Assembly: GCA_016222905.1 (NCBI GenBank)
Contig: JACRPZ010000068.1
Coordinates: forward strand, 1 to 64,000
Reading direction: 5' to 3'
Length of the DNA: 64,000 bases
DNA from: Nitrospirota bacterium
Lineage (GTDB): Bacteria; Nitrospirota; Thermodesulfovibrionia; UBA6902
Shown here: one piece after another, positions 16,893 to 24,785 of the stretch
Position numbering within the stretch: the stretch's first letter is position 1
How the letters are laid out: each line of letters starts with the position of its first letter
Notes under the pieces: model-generated
The model's database searches: none
What the model was told of the DNA's origin: nothing
The model's input: only the letters and a program-made list of their open reading frames with translations
Program-made: the position numbers and the translations under genes

Positions 16893-17561
16893 TCATCCTT
16901 TCAGGATATAGCCCCTGCCCCTGACAGTATGGATCAATTTCTTCTCAAAATCCTTATCAATCTTATTGCGGAGATAGTTAATATAAACGTCTATAACATT
17001 TGTATAAGTGTCAAAATTTACGTCCCATACGTTTTCGGAAAGCATGGTTCGTGTAACAACAGCGCCTTCGTGACGCATGAAATACTCTAACATTGAAAAC
17101 TCTTTGGAAGTCAGCTCTATCTCTTTACCCGACCGGGTGACTTTATGGGATAACAGGTCGAGAACAAGATCGCCGGTTTCCAGTTTCACAGACTGCGCCG
17201 GGCCGTCTGTCCTTAAAAGCACGCGCACCCTCGCCAGGAATTCTTCAAAGGCAAATGGTTTGGTCAGATAGTCGTTCGCGCCTGCATCAAGCCCTGTCAC
17301 TTTATCTCTTACGGAGTCTTTTGCGGTAAGCATCAGCACAGGTATGGTCACTTTTTCCTCTCTTAATTTTTTACATAAAGTCACACCATCCATTTTAGGC
17401 AGCATAACATCCAGCACTATCAGGTCATATTCCTCTGATGACGCCAGATAATATCCCTGTTCGCCGTCATTGGCAACATCAACGGCATAGCCGGCTTCCT
17501 TCAACCCGCGCTTTATAAAAGCGGCGATCTTCTTCTCATCTTCTACTATTAAAATACGCAC
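16893..17561 (-). CDS. OmpR/PhoB-type response regulator
   Basis: 222 residues. The receiver has VEDEKK and Asp51 (LIVLDVMLPKMDG), conserved Thr and Lys (LMLTAKD, YLTKPF). The winged-helix DNA-binding domain covers about 125-222 (ELTSKEFSMLEYF, VIDVYINYLRNKI, HTVRGRGYILKG). The start is GTG 17561 with AAGGA about 10 nt upstream. It pairs with the kinase at 15411-16886. The upstream DUF1003 reading frame overlaps its first 13 nt. Confidence 0.95.
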   Translation of the reverse strand: MRILIVEDEKKIAAFIKRGLKEAGYAVDVANDGEQGYYLASSEEYDLIVLDVMLPKMDGVTLCKKLREEKVTIPVLMLTAKDSVRDKVTGLDAGANDYLTKPFAFEEFLARVRVLLRTDGPAQSVKLETGDLVLDLLSHKVTRSGKEIELTSKEFSMLEYFMRHEGAVVTRTMLSENVWDVNFDTYTNVIDVYINYLRNKIDKDFEKKLIHTVRGRGYILKG

Positions 17562-18172
17562 CTTGAGTCCTTGTTAGCTTTGACTGTAAGTGTTATTTCT
17601 TCGACAACTCGTTCATTATATCCTCCAGCATGCTTTGACCGCTCCCTGTCTTTTTCTTCCTGCCTGTTCTGGCTCATCATGATAACCGGCGCCTGCATAG
17701 CGGCTACGCAGGAGAGGATGAGATTAAGGAGAATGAACGGATAGGGGTCGAATGGTTCTGCCACTAATAAATACACATTAGTTAGAATCCACAGCAGGAT
17801 GAATAACAGGAATATGGAAATAAAAGCCCAGCTCCCTCCGAATTCCGCGATCCTGTCGGCAAATCTCTGCCCGATGGATAATTTCTTTTCTATGCTTTCA
17901 TCTATATCTTCAGCGATAAGCTCGCCTTTTTTCAGGCTCTCAAGCACGGCATGTTCCAGTTGGGTGAGAGAACCGTATTCCTCTTTCAGCGTGTTTTCAA
18001 TGTACCTGTGTCTGTAAACATTAAGTTCGGAAATAGATATAAACTGGTCTTCGGTAAAATCAGGGTGGTCTTTTTTTATCTCATTCAGAAGCGCTTCGCG
18101 GATCGTCTTGCCGCTGACAAGCTCATTTTTTGGATAAGGCTTTTTTGATATGTCGCTGATTAAGGGCTTCAT
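17549..18172 (-). CDS. DUF1003 family membrane protein, C-terminus probably frameshifted
   Basis: 207 residues as read. A soluble N-terminal half contains LNVYRHRYIENTLKEEYG and IGQRFADRIAEFGGSWAF, followed by two membrane helices (FISIFLLFILLWILTNVYL, ILLNLILSCVAAMQAPVIM) and the QNRQEEKDRERSK segment typical of DUF1003. The last 28 residues run into the regulator gene. In the +1 frame the DNA from about 17632 instead reads SMLEDIMNELSKK and stops at TAA 17595-17593, which is a more natural end. A 1-nt indel near 17632 is therefore likely, natural or an assembly error. Function of DUF1003 is unknown. Confidence 0.82.
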   Translation of the reverse strand: MKPLISDISKKPYPKNELVSGKTIREALLNEIKKDHPDFTEDQFISISELNVYRHRYIENTLKEEYGSLTQLEHAVLESLKKGELIAEDIDESIEKKLSIGQRFADRIAEFGGSWAFISIFLLFILLWILTNVYLLVAEPFDPYPFILLNLILSCVAAMQAPVIMMSQNRQEEKDRERSKHAGGYNERVVEEITLTVKANKDSRCVF

Positions 18173-18177
18173 CCGAG

Positions 18178-18792
18178 TTAGTATCTAGTTTGTCCGGATC
18201 CTTTATCTCCGGATCCAACATATCTTGCAAACAAATATATCACAAGCATTGTTATGAGGACAAACACGGCCACGTGCTCTATCCGCGAAATGTCCTTCTT
18301 TATGACCTGAAGGCTGTTGCCTCCAGCATAACCTGCTCCAACCATTATTGCAATGGTAAATATTGCCGAGACTGCGTCCGCAATGGAAAATTTTAAAGCT
18401 GACATCCTCATTACACCTGCCACGATGAAGATCTGTGCCCTTAAACCTATAAAATGTCTGCCGATCAGTATGAAGAGGCTTCCTCTTCTCTTGAATTGTT
18501 CTTCGATTTTTGAGAATCTTTCAGGCGACAATATTCTCTGAAACCTTTTGTGAGTAACGATCTTACGGCCGAATTTCCTGCCAAAATGATAGAGGAGAAG
18601 ATCGGCGATCAATAACCCGGAATAAACAACGAGTAATCCCGGCATGGGTTTTATGATGGTTTGCGACAGCAGAAAACCGCAGAGTATGAGGGTCGCGTCT
18701 TCTGGAAACGGAAGCCCTATCCCGCCGAGAATCAGCAAAATAAAAAGTCCTGCGTAAGGAAAGTGTTCTACGAGTAAACTGAAATCATGCAT
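18178..18792 (-). CDS. DedA/VTT-domain inner membrane protein
   Basis: 204 residues, four to five hydrophobic segments. The DedA signature is present: GGIGLPFPEDATLILCGFL near residue 25 and the re-entrant region FILIGRHFIGLRAQIFIVAG, with the GRxFGRxI segment between. Family members are now thought to move phospholipids or polyprenyl-phosphate lipids across the membrane and to support proton-motive-force homeostasis. It is separated by 5 nt from the DUF1003 gene, so the two plus the regulator-kinase pair may share a transcript. Confidence 0.9.
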   Translation of the reverse strand: MHDFSLLVEHFPYAGLFILLILGGIGLPFPEDATLILCGFLLSQTIIKPMPGLLVVYSGLLIADLLLYHFGRKFGRKIVTHKRFQRILSPERFSKIEEQFKRRGSLFILIGRHFIGLRAQIFIVAGVMRMSALKFSIADAVSAIFTIAIMVGAGYAGGNSLQVIKKDISRIEHVAVFVLITMLVIYLFARYVGSGDKGSGQTRY

Positions 18793-18933
18793 TTATCGAA
18801 CCCTTATTAGCCTGTTGGAGAAAGTATATCAAGTATTGAAGACGGCTGCAATTATAGCGGTCGTTTTCCCGTCAGAGCATAAGCCCTGGAAAATGTTAAA
18901 ATACCCTGAATTTACTGAGAGCCAAGAGATAAA

Positions 18934-19593
18934 ATGCCGAAGAGAATACCTTTGAAAGATATTAAATTCATCCTCCTTGATATGGACGGAACCCTGCTTG
19001 ATCTCTATTTTGACGATTACTTCTGGGGACACCTTGTTCCTGAGAGGTACGCGGAGAAGCATGATATGACATTCGGCTCGGCAAAGGAATATCTTTATAA
19101 AACATATAAATCTCACGAACGCACACTCAACTGGTGCGACATAGATTTCTGGTCAAGAGAGCTTCATCTTGATATCCCGGCGCTTAAAGAACAAATAAGG
19201 CATCTCATCGAGGTGCATCCTCATGTGATAGATTTTCTGAAGATGATGAGAGAGCAGAAAAAGAAGATATTCCTTTTAACCAATGCACATTCAAAGACCG
19301 TAAAGATAAAGTTCAAAAAAACAGAGATAGGCAAGTACTTTGACGCCGTACTCTGCTCCTTTGATGTCGGTTATCCCAAAGAGTACCTTGAATTCTGGCA
19401 CAAGGCAGAAGAGAAGCTCGGCTTTGATAAAGAGCATTCCCTCTTCATAGACGACACAGAAGAAGTCCTCATGACCGCGAAGGAATATGGGATAAGACAC
19501 CTCCTCTTCAAGGCAACCGCAAATTCAAAAACAGCACCCAAGGAATCAAAGGAGTTTACGACCATATCCTATTTCAGGGAGTTGATGGTATGA
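18934..19593 (+). CDS. yrfG: HAD-family GMP/IMP nucleotidase, YrfG-like
   Basis: 219 residues. HAD motif I is LLDMDGTLLDL, motif II is LLTNAHSK, and the motif III/IV region is GYPKE...LFIDDTEEVL. The stretch YFDDYFWGHLVPERYAEKH and the TLNWCDIDFWS segment match E. coli YrfG closely, a nucleotidase that dephosphorylates GMP and IMP. Cytoplasmic. It starts a plus-strand run but is probably monocistronic. The upstream region 18793-18933 is a divergent promoter zone shared with dedA. Confidence 0.86.
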   Translation: MPKRIPLKDIKFILLDMDGTLLDLYFDDYFWGHLVPERYAEKHDMTFGSAKEYLYKTYKSHERTLNWCDIDFWSRELHLDIPALKEQIRHLIEVHPHVIDFLKMMREQKKKIFLLTNAHSKTVKIKFKKTEIGKYFDAVLCSFDVGYPKEYLEFWHKAEEKLGFDKEHSLFIDDTEEVLMTAKEYGIRHLLFKATANSKTAPKESKEFTTISYFRELMV

Positions 19594-19603
19594 ACTAAAC
19601 AGC

Positions 19604-19673
19604 AAGGAGAATAATAAAGTTTATACAAATGCCGTTATTGACAGCGTTTACAGAAGTAGCGCGGTTAAGGATT
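19604..19673 (+). repeat. Degenerate copy of the 42374-42520 small-ORF sequence
   Basis: 70 bp match 42419-42488 with about nine substitutions and no gaps. In the matching frame it reads ENNKVYTNAVIDSVYRSSA and continues to a stop near 19714, but there is no start codon and the frame is not open to an upstream ATG. Four of the differences are synonymous. It looks like a decayed copy of the small gene upstream of the B12 riboswitch. Confidence 0.6.
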
Positions 19674-19774
19674 GCATAGTATTTAATAAATTGTCTATCA
19701 TATAACATTGCTCATTAAGGTCAATAAAGTCGTTAAAACCGAAAACAAAGGCTAATAATACTAAGGAGATATAT

Positions 19775-20557
19775 ATGTTAAAGAAGATTGTGTCCAGACA
19801 GTTTTTTGTTTTACTCTGCAGCCTCTTTCTGATGTTTCAGACTTTGCAATACAGTGCCTTTGGCGCGGGGAAAGATGTTATGAGCAAAGAATCCGCATCA
19901 GAGATATTAAAGGTCATCATGCCGGATGTTAAAGTGCTGTCCGTAGAGCCAGCGGCTGTCGAAGGCCTCTGGGAGACGGCCTTCGAGAGCAGAGGGGAAA
20001 AAGGGATAGCATATATTGATTTTGCGGGAAAGAATGTAATATTCGGCAATATTTTAAATGTTGCAACCAAGACCAACCTTACGAAGAAGAAGTTTGACGA
20101 GATAAATAAAATTGATGTTTCGCTAATCCCTCTTAAAGACTCAATTGTTATGGGCAACTCAATGGCCAAGCATAAGGTGATAGTTTTTGACGACCCTGAC
20201 TGTCCCTACTGCGCAAAGCTTCATCAGGAATTAAAACAGGTGGTTGAGCAGAGAAAAGATATTGCTGTTTATTTCAAGTTATTCCCTCTTGTGCAGATCC
20301 ATCCTAAGGCCTATAAGAAATCCCAGGCTATTGTTTGTGAGAAGTCAAACGAAAAAGCACTTGCGCTTCTCGAAGATGTCTTCGCGAAAAAAACAATTCC
20401 TGAACCGTCCTGCGAAACAAAAATTATTGACGAAAACATAGCGCTTGCAAAGAAGCTCGGCATCTCCAGCACGCCGATCCTTATCCTTGACGACGGCAGA
20501 GTGGTCAGAGGCGCATTAAAGGCGGATGATCTCATTAAAGCTATAGATAATAAGTAA
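19775..20557 (+). CDS. DsbC/DsbG-like periplasmic thiol-disulfide protein
   Basis: 260 residues. A signal peptide (about 1-31) is followed by an N-terminal cystatin-like dimerisation region (about 35-110, IMPDVKVLSVEPAAVEGLW) and a thioredoxin domain with the active site DCPYC (Cys143, Cys146) and the cis-Pro loop SSTPILIL. The last region holds two more cysteines. DsbC-type proteins isomerise wrong disulfides in the periplasm and are kept reduced by DsbD. A ribosome site AAGGAG precedes the ATG. The next gene, 30 nt downstream, is another periplasmic thioredoxin-fold protein, so this is a small thiol-redox operon. Confidence 0.88.
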   Translation: MLKKIVSRQFFVLLCSLFLMFQTLQYSAFGAGKDVMSKESASEILKVIMPDVKVLSVEPAAVEGLWETAFESRGEKGIAYIDFAGKNVIFGNILNVATKTNLTKKKFDEINKIDVSLIPLKDSIVMGNSMAKHKVIVFDDPDCPYCAKLHQELKQVVEQRKDIAVYFKLFPLVQIHPKAYKKSQAIVCEKSNEKALALLEDVFAKKTIPEPSCETKIIDENIALAKKLGISSTPILILDDGRVVRGALKADDLIKAIDNK

Positions 20558-20587
20558 ATAATCTGCTTAGAAAAGGAAGCCTGCTGA

Positions 20588-21190
20588 ATGAAACGCGGCA
20601 AAATATTTATATTCGCCATTATTCTCTTAAGCCTGCTTGCAGCCTTATTCATAAAGATTAAGTCTGACAAGAAAAGTGCCGAGGCCCCTGGCATTTCAAC
20701 CTCTCCGGCTGTCTCTTTAAGCCTTCCTGAGATGCTTGCATCATTGAACATGACAGGTTTCCCCGAAATAAGGAAGGCCCCTGAATTTGAACTGACTTCA
20801 CTGGAAGGAGAAAAGATCAGCCTCAGTCAGTTTCATGGGAAAGCGGTCATGCTGAGTTTCTGGGCAACATGGTGACCATGGTGCGGGAAGGAGTTGCCTT
20901 CCCTTGAGAGACTGCATCAGAACTTTAAAGGAGAGCCTTTTGTCCTTATAGGTATTGATATATCAGAAGAGAGGGAGACCGTTCTTAACTATGCTCAAAG
21001 AAACAGCCTCACATTCACCAATCTGCTCGATAAAGACGGCGGAGTAAGCACGGCATTCGGTGTCCGTTCAACCCCTTCAAAGGTACTTATAGATAAGGAA
21101 GGGAACCTTGTCGGCATGTCTTTAGGCTACAGAGAGTGGGATACGGAGGAGATAAAATCGCTGATAAGGATGATCCTCAACAAAAAATGA
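20588..21190 (+). CDS. TlpA/ResA-like thioredoxin with in-frame UGA: probable selenoprotein (U-x-x-C)
   Basis: 200 residues if TGA at 20873-20875 is read as selenocysteine. An N-terminal membrane anchor or signal (about 5-23) leads to a TlpA-like fold: FPEIRKAPEFELTSLEGEKI, then the active site FWATW-U-PWC-GKE with Sec96 and Cys99, then FVLIGIDISEERETV and the cis-Pro loop RSTPSKVLI. In ordinary family members the position filled by UGA is the first Cys of WCxxC. The frame stays open on both sides. A 7-bp hairpin follows at the right spacing (see 20885-20903). Anchored outside the membrane, it would reduce periplasmic disulfides or cytochrome haem-site cysteines. It sits next to the DsbC-like gene. 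The alternative is a nonsense-mutated pseudogene. Confidence 0.85.
20885..20903 (+). promoter_or_regulatory. Candidate bacterial SECIS hairpin
   Basis: GGGAAGG (20885-20891) pairs perfectly with CCTTCCC (20897-20903) around the loop AGTTG. The apical loop begins 17 nt after the last base of the UGA codon and has G as its second base. This meets the known bacterial SECIS description: a stem-loop shortly 3' of UGA, short apical loop, G among its first two bases. SelB would bind it to insert selenocysteine. The hairpin also encodes GKELPS, so it must satisfy both constraints. Confidence 0.78.
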
Positions 21191-21326
21191 TGCTCAATTC
21201 ATACTCTCAGAACGAAAATGCACCCCATCCCGGCTTTCATTTGCAACGCAGTTCCATCGAATAATTTCTTTCTTGCCTTTATTTTGAAAAACCTGGAAAC
21301 TAAGTTTTATAATCAACCAAGCAAGT

Positions 21327-23162
21327 TTGCACTTGAGAGAGATTTTTAAAGATTTTCATGAGATTTCTATGACAGGCATTATCAAAGCTTTAGGGCTTGT
21401 ATTCGGCGACATCGGCACAAGCCCGATATATACGGTTACCGTAGTATTCCTTCTGCTTCAACCCACCCCGGATAATATTATTGGGGTCATGTCTTTAATA
21501 GTATGGACTCTTGTAATTCTGGTGTTTATCCAATACAACTGGCTTGCCATGGGTCTGAGCATAAGAGGTGAAGGCGGTACCATAGTGCTCCGGGAGATCC
21601 TTGCCCCCCTTATTTCCGGTAAAAAGAAGACGGTTTTCATAACTATGCTCTCGTTTGTCGGCATATCTCTTCTCATAGGCGACGGCGTTATTACGCCTGC
21701 GATCAGTATACTCAGCGCGGTCGAGGGTTCTGTTCTTATCCCGGGGCTGGAGAAGATTTCCGAGGGAACAATAGTATTCTTTGCAATATTAATAGCCGTG
21801 GTTCTCTTTATATTTCAAAGCAAAGGCACAGAGAAAATTTCTTTTGCGTTCGGCCCTATTATGTGCGTCTGGTTTTTATCGCTTGCATGTCTCGGAGTGG
21901 TATCTTTATATGAAGCGCCTGAAATATTAAAGGCCCTCAATCCTTATTACGGAATAAACTTTCTCTTTACAAACGGATGGAAAGGCTATATAGCTCTTGG
22001 AGAAATTATCCTCTGCGCCACAGGCGGCGAAGCGCTTTACGCGGACATGGGGCATCTCGGCGCGCAGCCGATACGAAATGCATGGAAGGGAGTTTTTGTA
22101 GCTCTTATTTTGAGTTATCTGGGTCAGGGAGCGTTTCTCTTGAAACATCCTGCCGCAAAAAATGTGCTTTTTGAGATGGTATTTCATTATGCTGAAATTA
22201 TATATACTCCCTTTCTGCTGCTCAGCATCGTAGCCACTGTCATCGCCTCACAGGCGATGATCAGCGGTATGTTCTCCATCATTTACCAGGCGATAACCAT
22301 ACGGATAATGCCTCCGTTGAAGGTGGGCTACACATCCGTTGAGAGGAAATCACAGATATATATTGGGTCAGTTAACTGGTTCTTGCTCGTCGCCGTTATA
22401 TTCATCATGCTTGAATTCGGGGCGTCACACCGCCTTGCCGCCGCTTACGGCCTGGCTGTTACCGGCACAATGACGATAACGGGCATCATGATGTCGTGGA
22501 TCTTTTATCTCAAGAAAAAACCTCTTTACTTAATGCTGTCGCTTTTAGTCACTTGCGTTGACATACTGTATCTTTCCGCCAACTTCTACAAGATACCGCA
22601 TGGAGGTTACTGGTCGTTGATACTTGCCACTATTCCGCTTTCTATGATATTAATTTACACACAGGGGCAGAAGAGGCTTTACAGGGTTACTAATTTTATG
22701 CCGTTTGATAATTTTATCAAAAAGTTCAACGCTGCTTATTCAACCGCGCCCCGGATAGGCGGCACAGCGCTTTTTCTCTTGAAAGATATCCGTGATATTC
22801 CACCGTACATAACACAGACCATGTTTTCGCACGGCATCATGTACGACGACAATATCTTTATCTCCATTATGAGCAGAAATGACCCTTTCGGGGCTGTTGG
22901 TTTCTTCAAGGAAGACATTGCAAAAGGCCTAAGGTCGTTTGAGATACAGGCAGGATACATGGAGCTTATTTCAGCAGAGGATATCCTAAGGAAGGCAGGT
23001 ATAAAAGAGAGAGCGGTTTATTACGGGCTTGAAGACATTTCCGCTGAAAATCCTGTATGGAAGATATTCTCACTCATTAAAAAGGTCATGCCTACATTTA
23101 TTAAATTCTATGAATTTTCACCGGAAAAACTTCACGGAGTTGTCGCAAAGGTTAAGATGTAG
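21327..23162 (+). CDS. kup: Potassium uptake protein, KUP/HAK/KT family
   Basis: 611 residues, about 12 membrane segments, then a cytoplasmic tail. Recognisable motifs are LGLVFGDIGTSPIYT, GEGGTIVLREIL, LLIGDGVITPAISILSAVEG and TGGEALYADMGHLG, all diagnostic for K+/H+ symporters of the Kup family. The start is uncertain: TTG 21327 keeps 14 residues before MTGIIKALG, ATG 21369 is the alternative, and neither has a clear ribosome site. It is monocistronic, about 140 nt after the selenoprotein gene. No K+- or c-di-AMP-responsive riboswitch is visible upstream. Confidence 0.92.
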   Translation: MHLREIFKDFHEISMTGIIKALGLVFGDIGTSPIYTVTVVFLLLQPTPDNIIGVMSLIVWTLVILVFIQYNWLAMGLSIRGEGGTIVLREILAPLISGKKKTVFITMLSFVGISLLIGDGVITPAISILSAVEGSVLIPGLEKISEGTIVFFAILIAVVLFIFQSKGTEKISFAFGPIMCVWFLSLACLGVVSLYEAPEILKALNPYYGINFLFTNGWKGYIALGEIILCATGGEALYADMGHLGAQPIRNAWKGVFVALILSYLGQGAFLLKHPAAKNVLFEMVFHYAEIIYTPFLLLSIVATVIASQAMISGMFSIIYQAITIRIMPPLKVGYTSVERKSQIYIGSVNWFLLVAVIFIMLEFGASHRLAAAYGLAVTGTMTITGIMMSWIFYLKKKPLYLMLSLLVTCVDILYLSANFYKIPHGGYWSLILATIPLSMILIYTQGQKRLYRVTNFMPFDNFIKKFNAAYSTAPRIGGTALFLLKDIRDIPPYITQTMFSHGIMYDDNIFISIMSRNDPFGAVGFFKEDIAKGLRSFEIQAGYMELISAEDILRKAGIKERAVYYGLEDISAENPVWKIFSLIKKVMPTFIKFYEFSPEKLHGVVAKVKM

Positions 23163-23216
23163 ATATAGAATCCGGATAGTACGCTTTCTGTAGCAAATCT
23201 GTTACAGTTTTGCTAC

Positions 23217-23310
23217 ACGGCAAGCTCGACTTCGGTACATGGGAGCGCATCTTCTACGGAGAGTTTGACGGCAGAAGAAAGAAACGGGTGCTTGTAAAGA
23301 TAATCGGGGA
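23217..23310 (+). pseudogene. yjbQ 3'-end fragment, direct repeat copy A
   Basis: 94 bp that recur at 24602-24695 with two mismatches. The frame reads [18 protein letters not shown] and [12 protein letters not shown], the C-terminus of YjbQ/UPF0047 proteins. Upstream the frame stays open through SVTVLLH, also YjbQ-like, for a few codons only. Downstream it runs past the normal end (GAT AAT instead of GAA TAA) to a stop near 23360. The rest of yjbQ is absent. The two copies frame the ATPase gene. Confidence 0.75.
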
Positions 23311-23419
23311 TAATGCCTGTAATTATGAAAGTCCGGCTTCCATAATTACCACTTCATCTTGACATATTTATATAATTTGTTAGAATATAGTCAACTAACT
23401 GACTTAAATATTAATAAAT

Positions 23420-24556
23420 ATGTCAATTTACATTCCGCAGCATCAACTTGAAAATCTAAAAAGACTGCTTTCCCCCGATAAGGTGGTGGTAATATATGGC
23501 CCGCGTCGTGTTGGAAAGACGACCCTGCTGAACAAATTTCTGGAATTTACCAAAGAAAAATATCTACTGGTAACCGGCGATGACTTAACAGTTCAGAGCT
23601 ATCTCGGAAGCCAGTCCATTCAGAAGCTAAAAGATTTTGTCGGAACGAGCAGGCTGCTGGTCATAGATGAGGCACAGAGAATAGAGAATATCGGGCTCAA
23701 TCTTAAACTTATCGTTGATCACATAAAAGGAATAAAGGTGATCGCAACGGGCTCTTCATCCTTTGACCTTGCAAAAAACATTGGGGAACCTCTCACAGGA
23801 AGGAAGTTCATTCTAAAACTTTACCCGCTGGCCCAGATGGAGATATCCGGGGTTGAAGAGAGGCATGAGACAGAGGCAAACCTTGAAACGAGACTAATAT
23901 ACGGCTCATATCCTGAAATAGTGACAACCGGCGATAATAAAAAAAGAGAACTTTATCTCAGGGAAACTGTAAGCTCATATCTTTACAAAGACATTCTTGA
24001 ACTTGACGGCATCAGGCAATCGGGAAAAATAGTGAGGCTTCTTCAACTGCTTGCATTCCAGATCGGGAAAGAAGTTTCATATAACGAACTCGGCACACAG
24101 CTTGGAATGAGCAAGAATACGGTGGAGCGGTATCTTGACCTGCTTGAGAAAGCTTTTGTGATCTTCAAGCTCACCGGTTTCAGCAGAAACAGGAGAAAAG
24201 AGATCAGCAAAAGTCCCCGCTATTATTTTTATGACAACGGGATACGCAATGCCGTGATAAGCAATCTGAACCCTGTCGAAATCCGGGATGACATTGGTGT
24301 ATTGTGGGAAAACTACATCATCATGGAACGTCTTAAGCGGCAGGAGTACTTACAGATAGCTGCCAATAACTATTTCTGGAGAACCTATGACCGCAAGGAG
24401 ATTGACCTCGTTGAAGAACGTGAAGGCAATCTTTACGGATATGAGATTAAATGGAAAAAAGACGGCATGAAGCCGCCAAAAGGATGGCTTGATACATATA
24501 ATAATGCAACATATGAGATTATAACCAGGAATAATTATCTGGATTTTATAAGATGA
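23420..24556 (+). CDS. AAA_14/DUF4143 family ATPase
   Basis: 378 residues. Walker A is GPRRVGKTT (27-35) and Walker B LLVIDEAQRI. A winged-helix segment follows (ELGTQLGMSKNTVERYLDLL), and the C-terminal DUF4143 part ends with NYFWRTYDRKEIDLVEE and YGYEIKWKK, an E/D-x-D...E-x-K pattern like restriction-endonuclease folds. Proteins of this class are common in mobile and defence-rich DNA but their role is unclear. The gene lies alone between direct repeats made of the yjbQ tail, with short related sequences AAGTCCGGCTTCCATAAT and AAGTCGGACTTCCATAAT just inside each repeat. This suggests recent insertion as a unit. Confidence 0.9.
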   Translation: MSIYIPQHQLENLKRLLSPDKVVVIYGPRRVGKTTLLNKFLEFTKEKYLLVTGDDLTVQSYLGSQSIQKLKDFVGTSRLLVIDEAQRIENIGLNLKLIVDHIKGIKVIATGSSSFDLAKNIGEPLTGRKFILKLYPLAQMEISGVEERHETEANLETRLIYGSYPEIVTTGDNKKRELYLRETVSSYLYKDILELDGIRQSGKIVRLLQLLAFQIGKEVSYNELGTQLGMSKNTVERYLDLLEKAFVIFKLTGFSRNRRKEISKSPRYYFYDNGIRNAVISNLNPVEIRDDIGVLWENYIIMERLKRQEYLQIAANNYFWRTYDRKEIDLVEEREGNLYGYEIKWKKDGMKPPKGWLDTYNNATYEIITRNNYLDFIR

Positions 24557-24601
24557 TATTTTGAATTTAGGAAGTCGGACTTCCATAATGTTAGGTAACT
24601 G

Positions 24602-24695
24602 ACGGCAAGTTCGACTTCGGGACATGGGAGCGCATCTTCTACGGAGAGTTTGACGGCAGAAGAAAGAAACGGGTGCTTGTAAAGATAATCGGGGA
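24602..24695 (+). pseudogene. yjbQ 3'-end fragment, direct repeat copy B
   Basis: Second copy of the 94-bp segment at 23217-23310. Here the frame ends properly with IIGE and TAA (24696-24698), so this copy keeps the natural gene end. Upstream, the frame is open only back to a TAG about 12 nt before the repeat. Confidence 0.75.
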
Positions 24696-24713
24696 ATAAT
24701 TAAACATCATAGA

Positions 24714-24781
24714 GACCTTGAGCAAGGGTCTGCACAGCTTTTTTAAAGCTGCGCTAATATGCCCCGTGGCAAGCCACGGGG
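24714..24781. repeat. Cluster of three consecutive hairpins
   Basis: GACCTTG-AGC-AAGGGTC (24714-24730, one mismatch), GCACAGCTTTTTTAAAGCTGCGC (24732-24754) and CCCCGTGGC-AA-GCCACGGGG (24762-24781, perfect). They follow the yjbQ tail and lie just beyond the stop of the minus-strand gene at 24786. The third has no T run, so they are not a typical terminator; they may be an attachment or REP-like structure. Confidence 0.6.
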
Positions 24782-24785
24782 AGTT

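Noticed and set aside
20873-20875. TGA taken as a plain nonsense mutation splitting two thioredoxin fragments
   Set aside because: The stop falls exactly at an active-site Cys, both flanks are intact and in one frame, and a SECIS-like hairpin follows at the expected spacing; selenocysteine fits better, though not proven.
24762-24781. CCCCGTGGC/GCCACGGGG hairpin as a standard terminator for the 24786 gene
   Set aside because: No T run follows on either strand; listed as a repeat hairpin instead.
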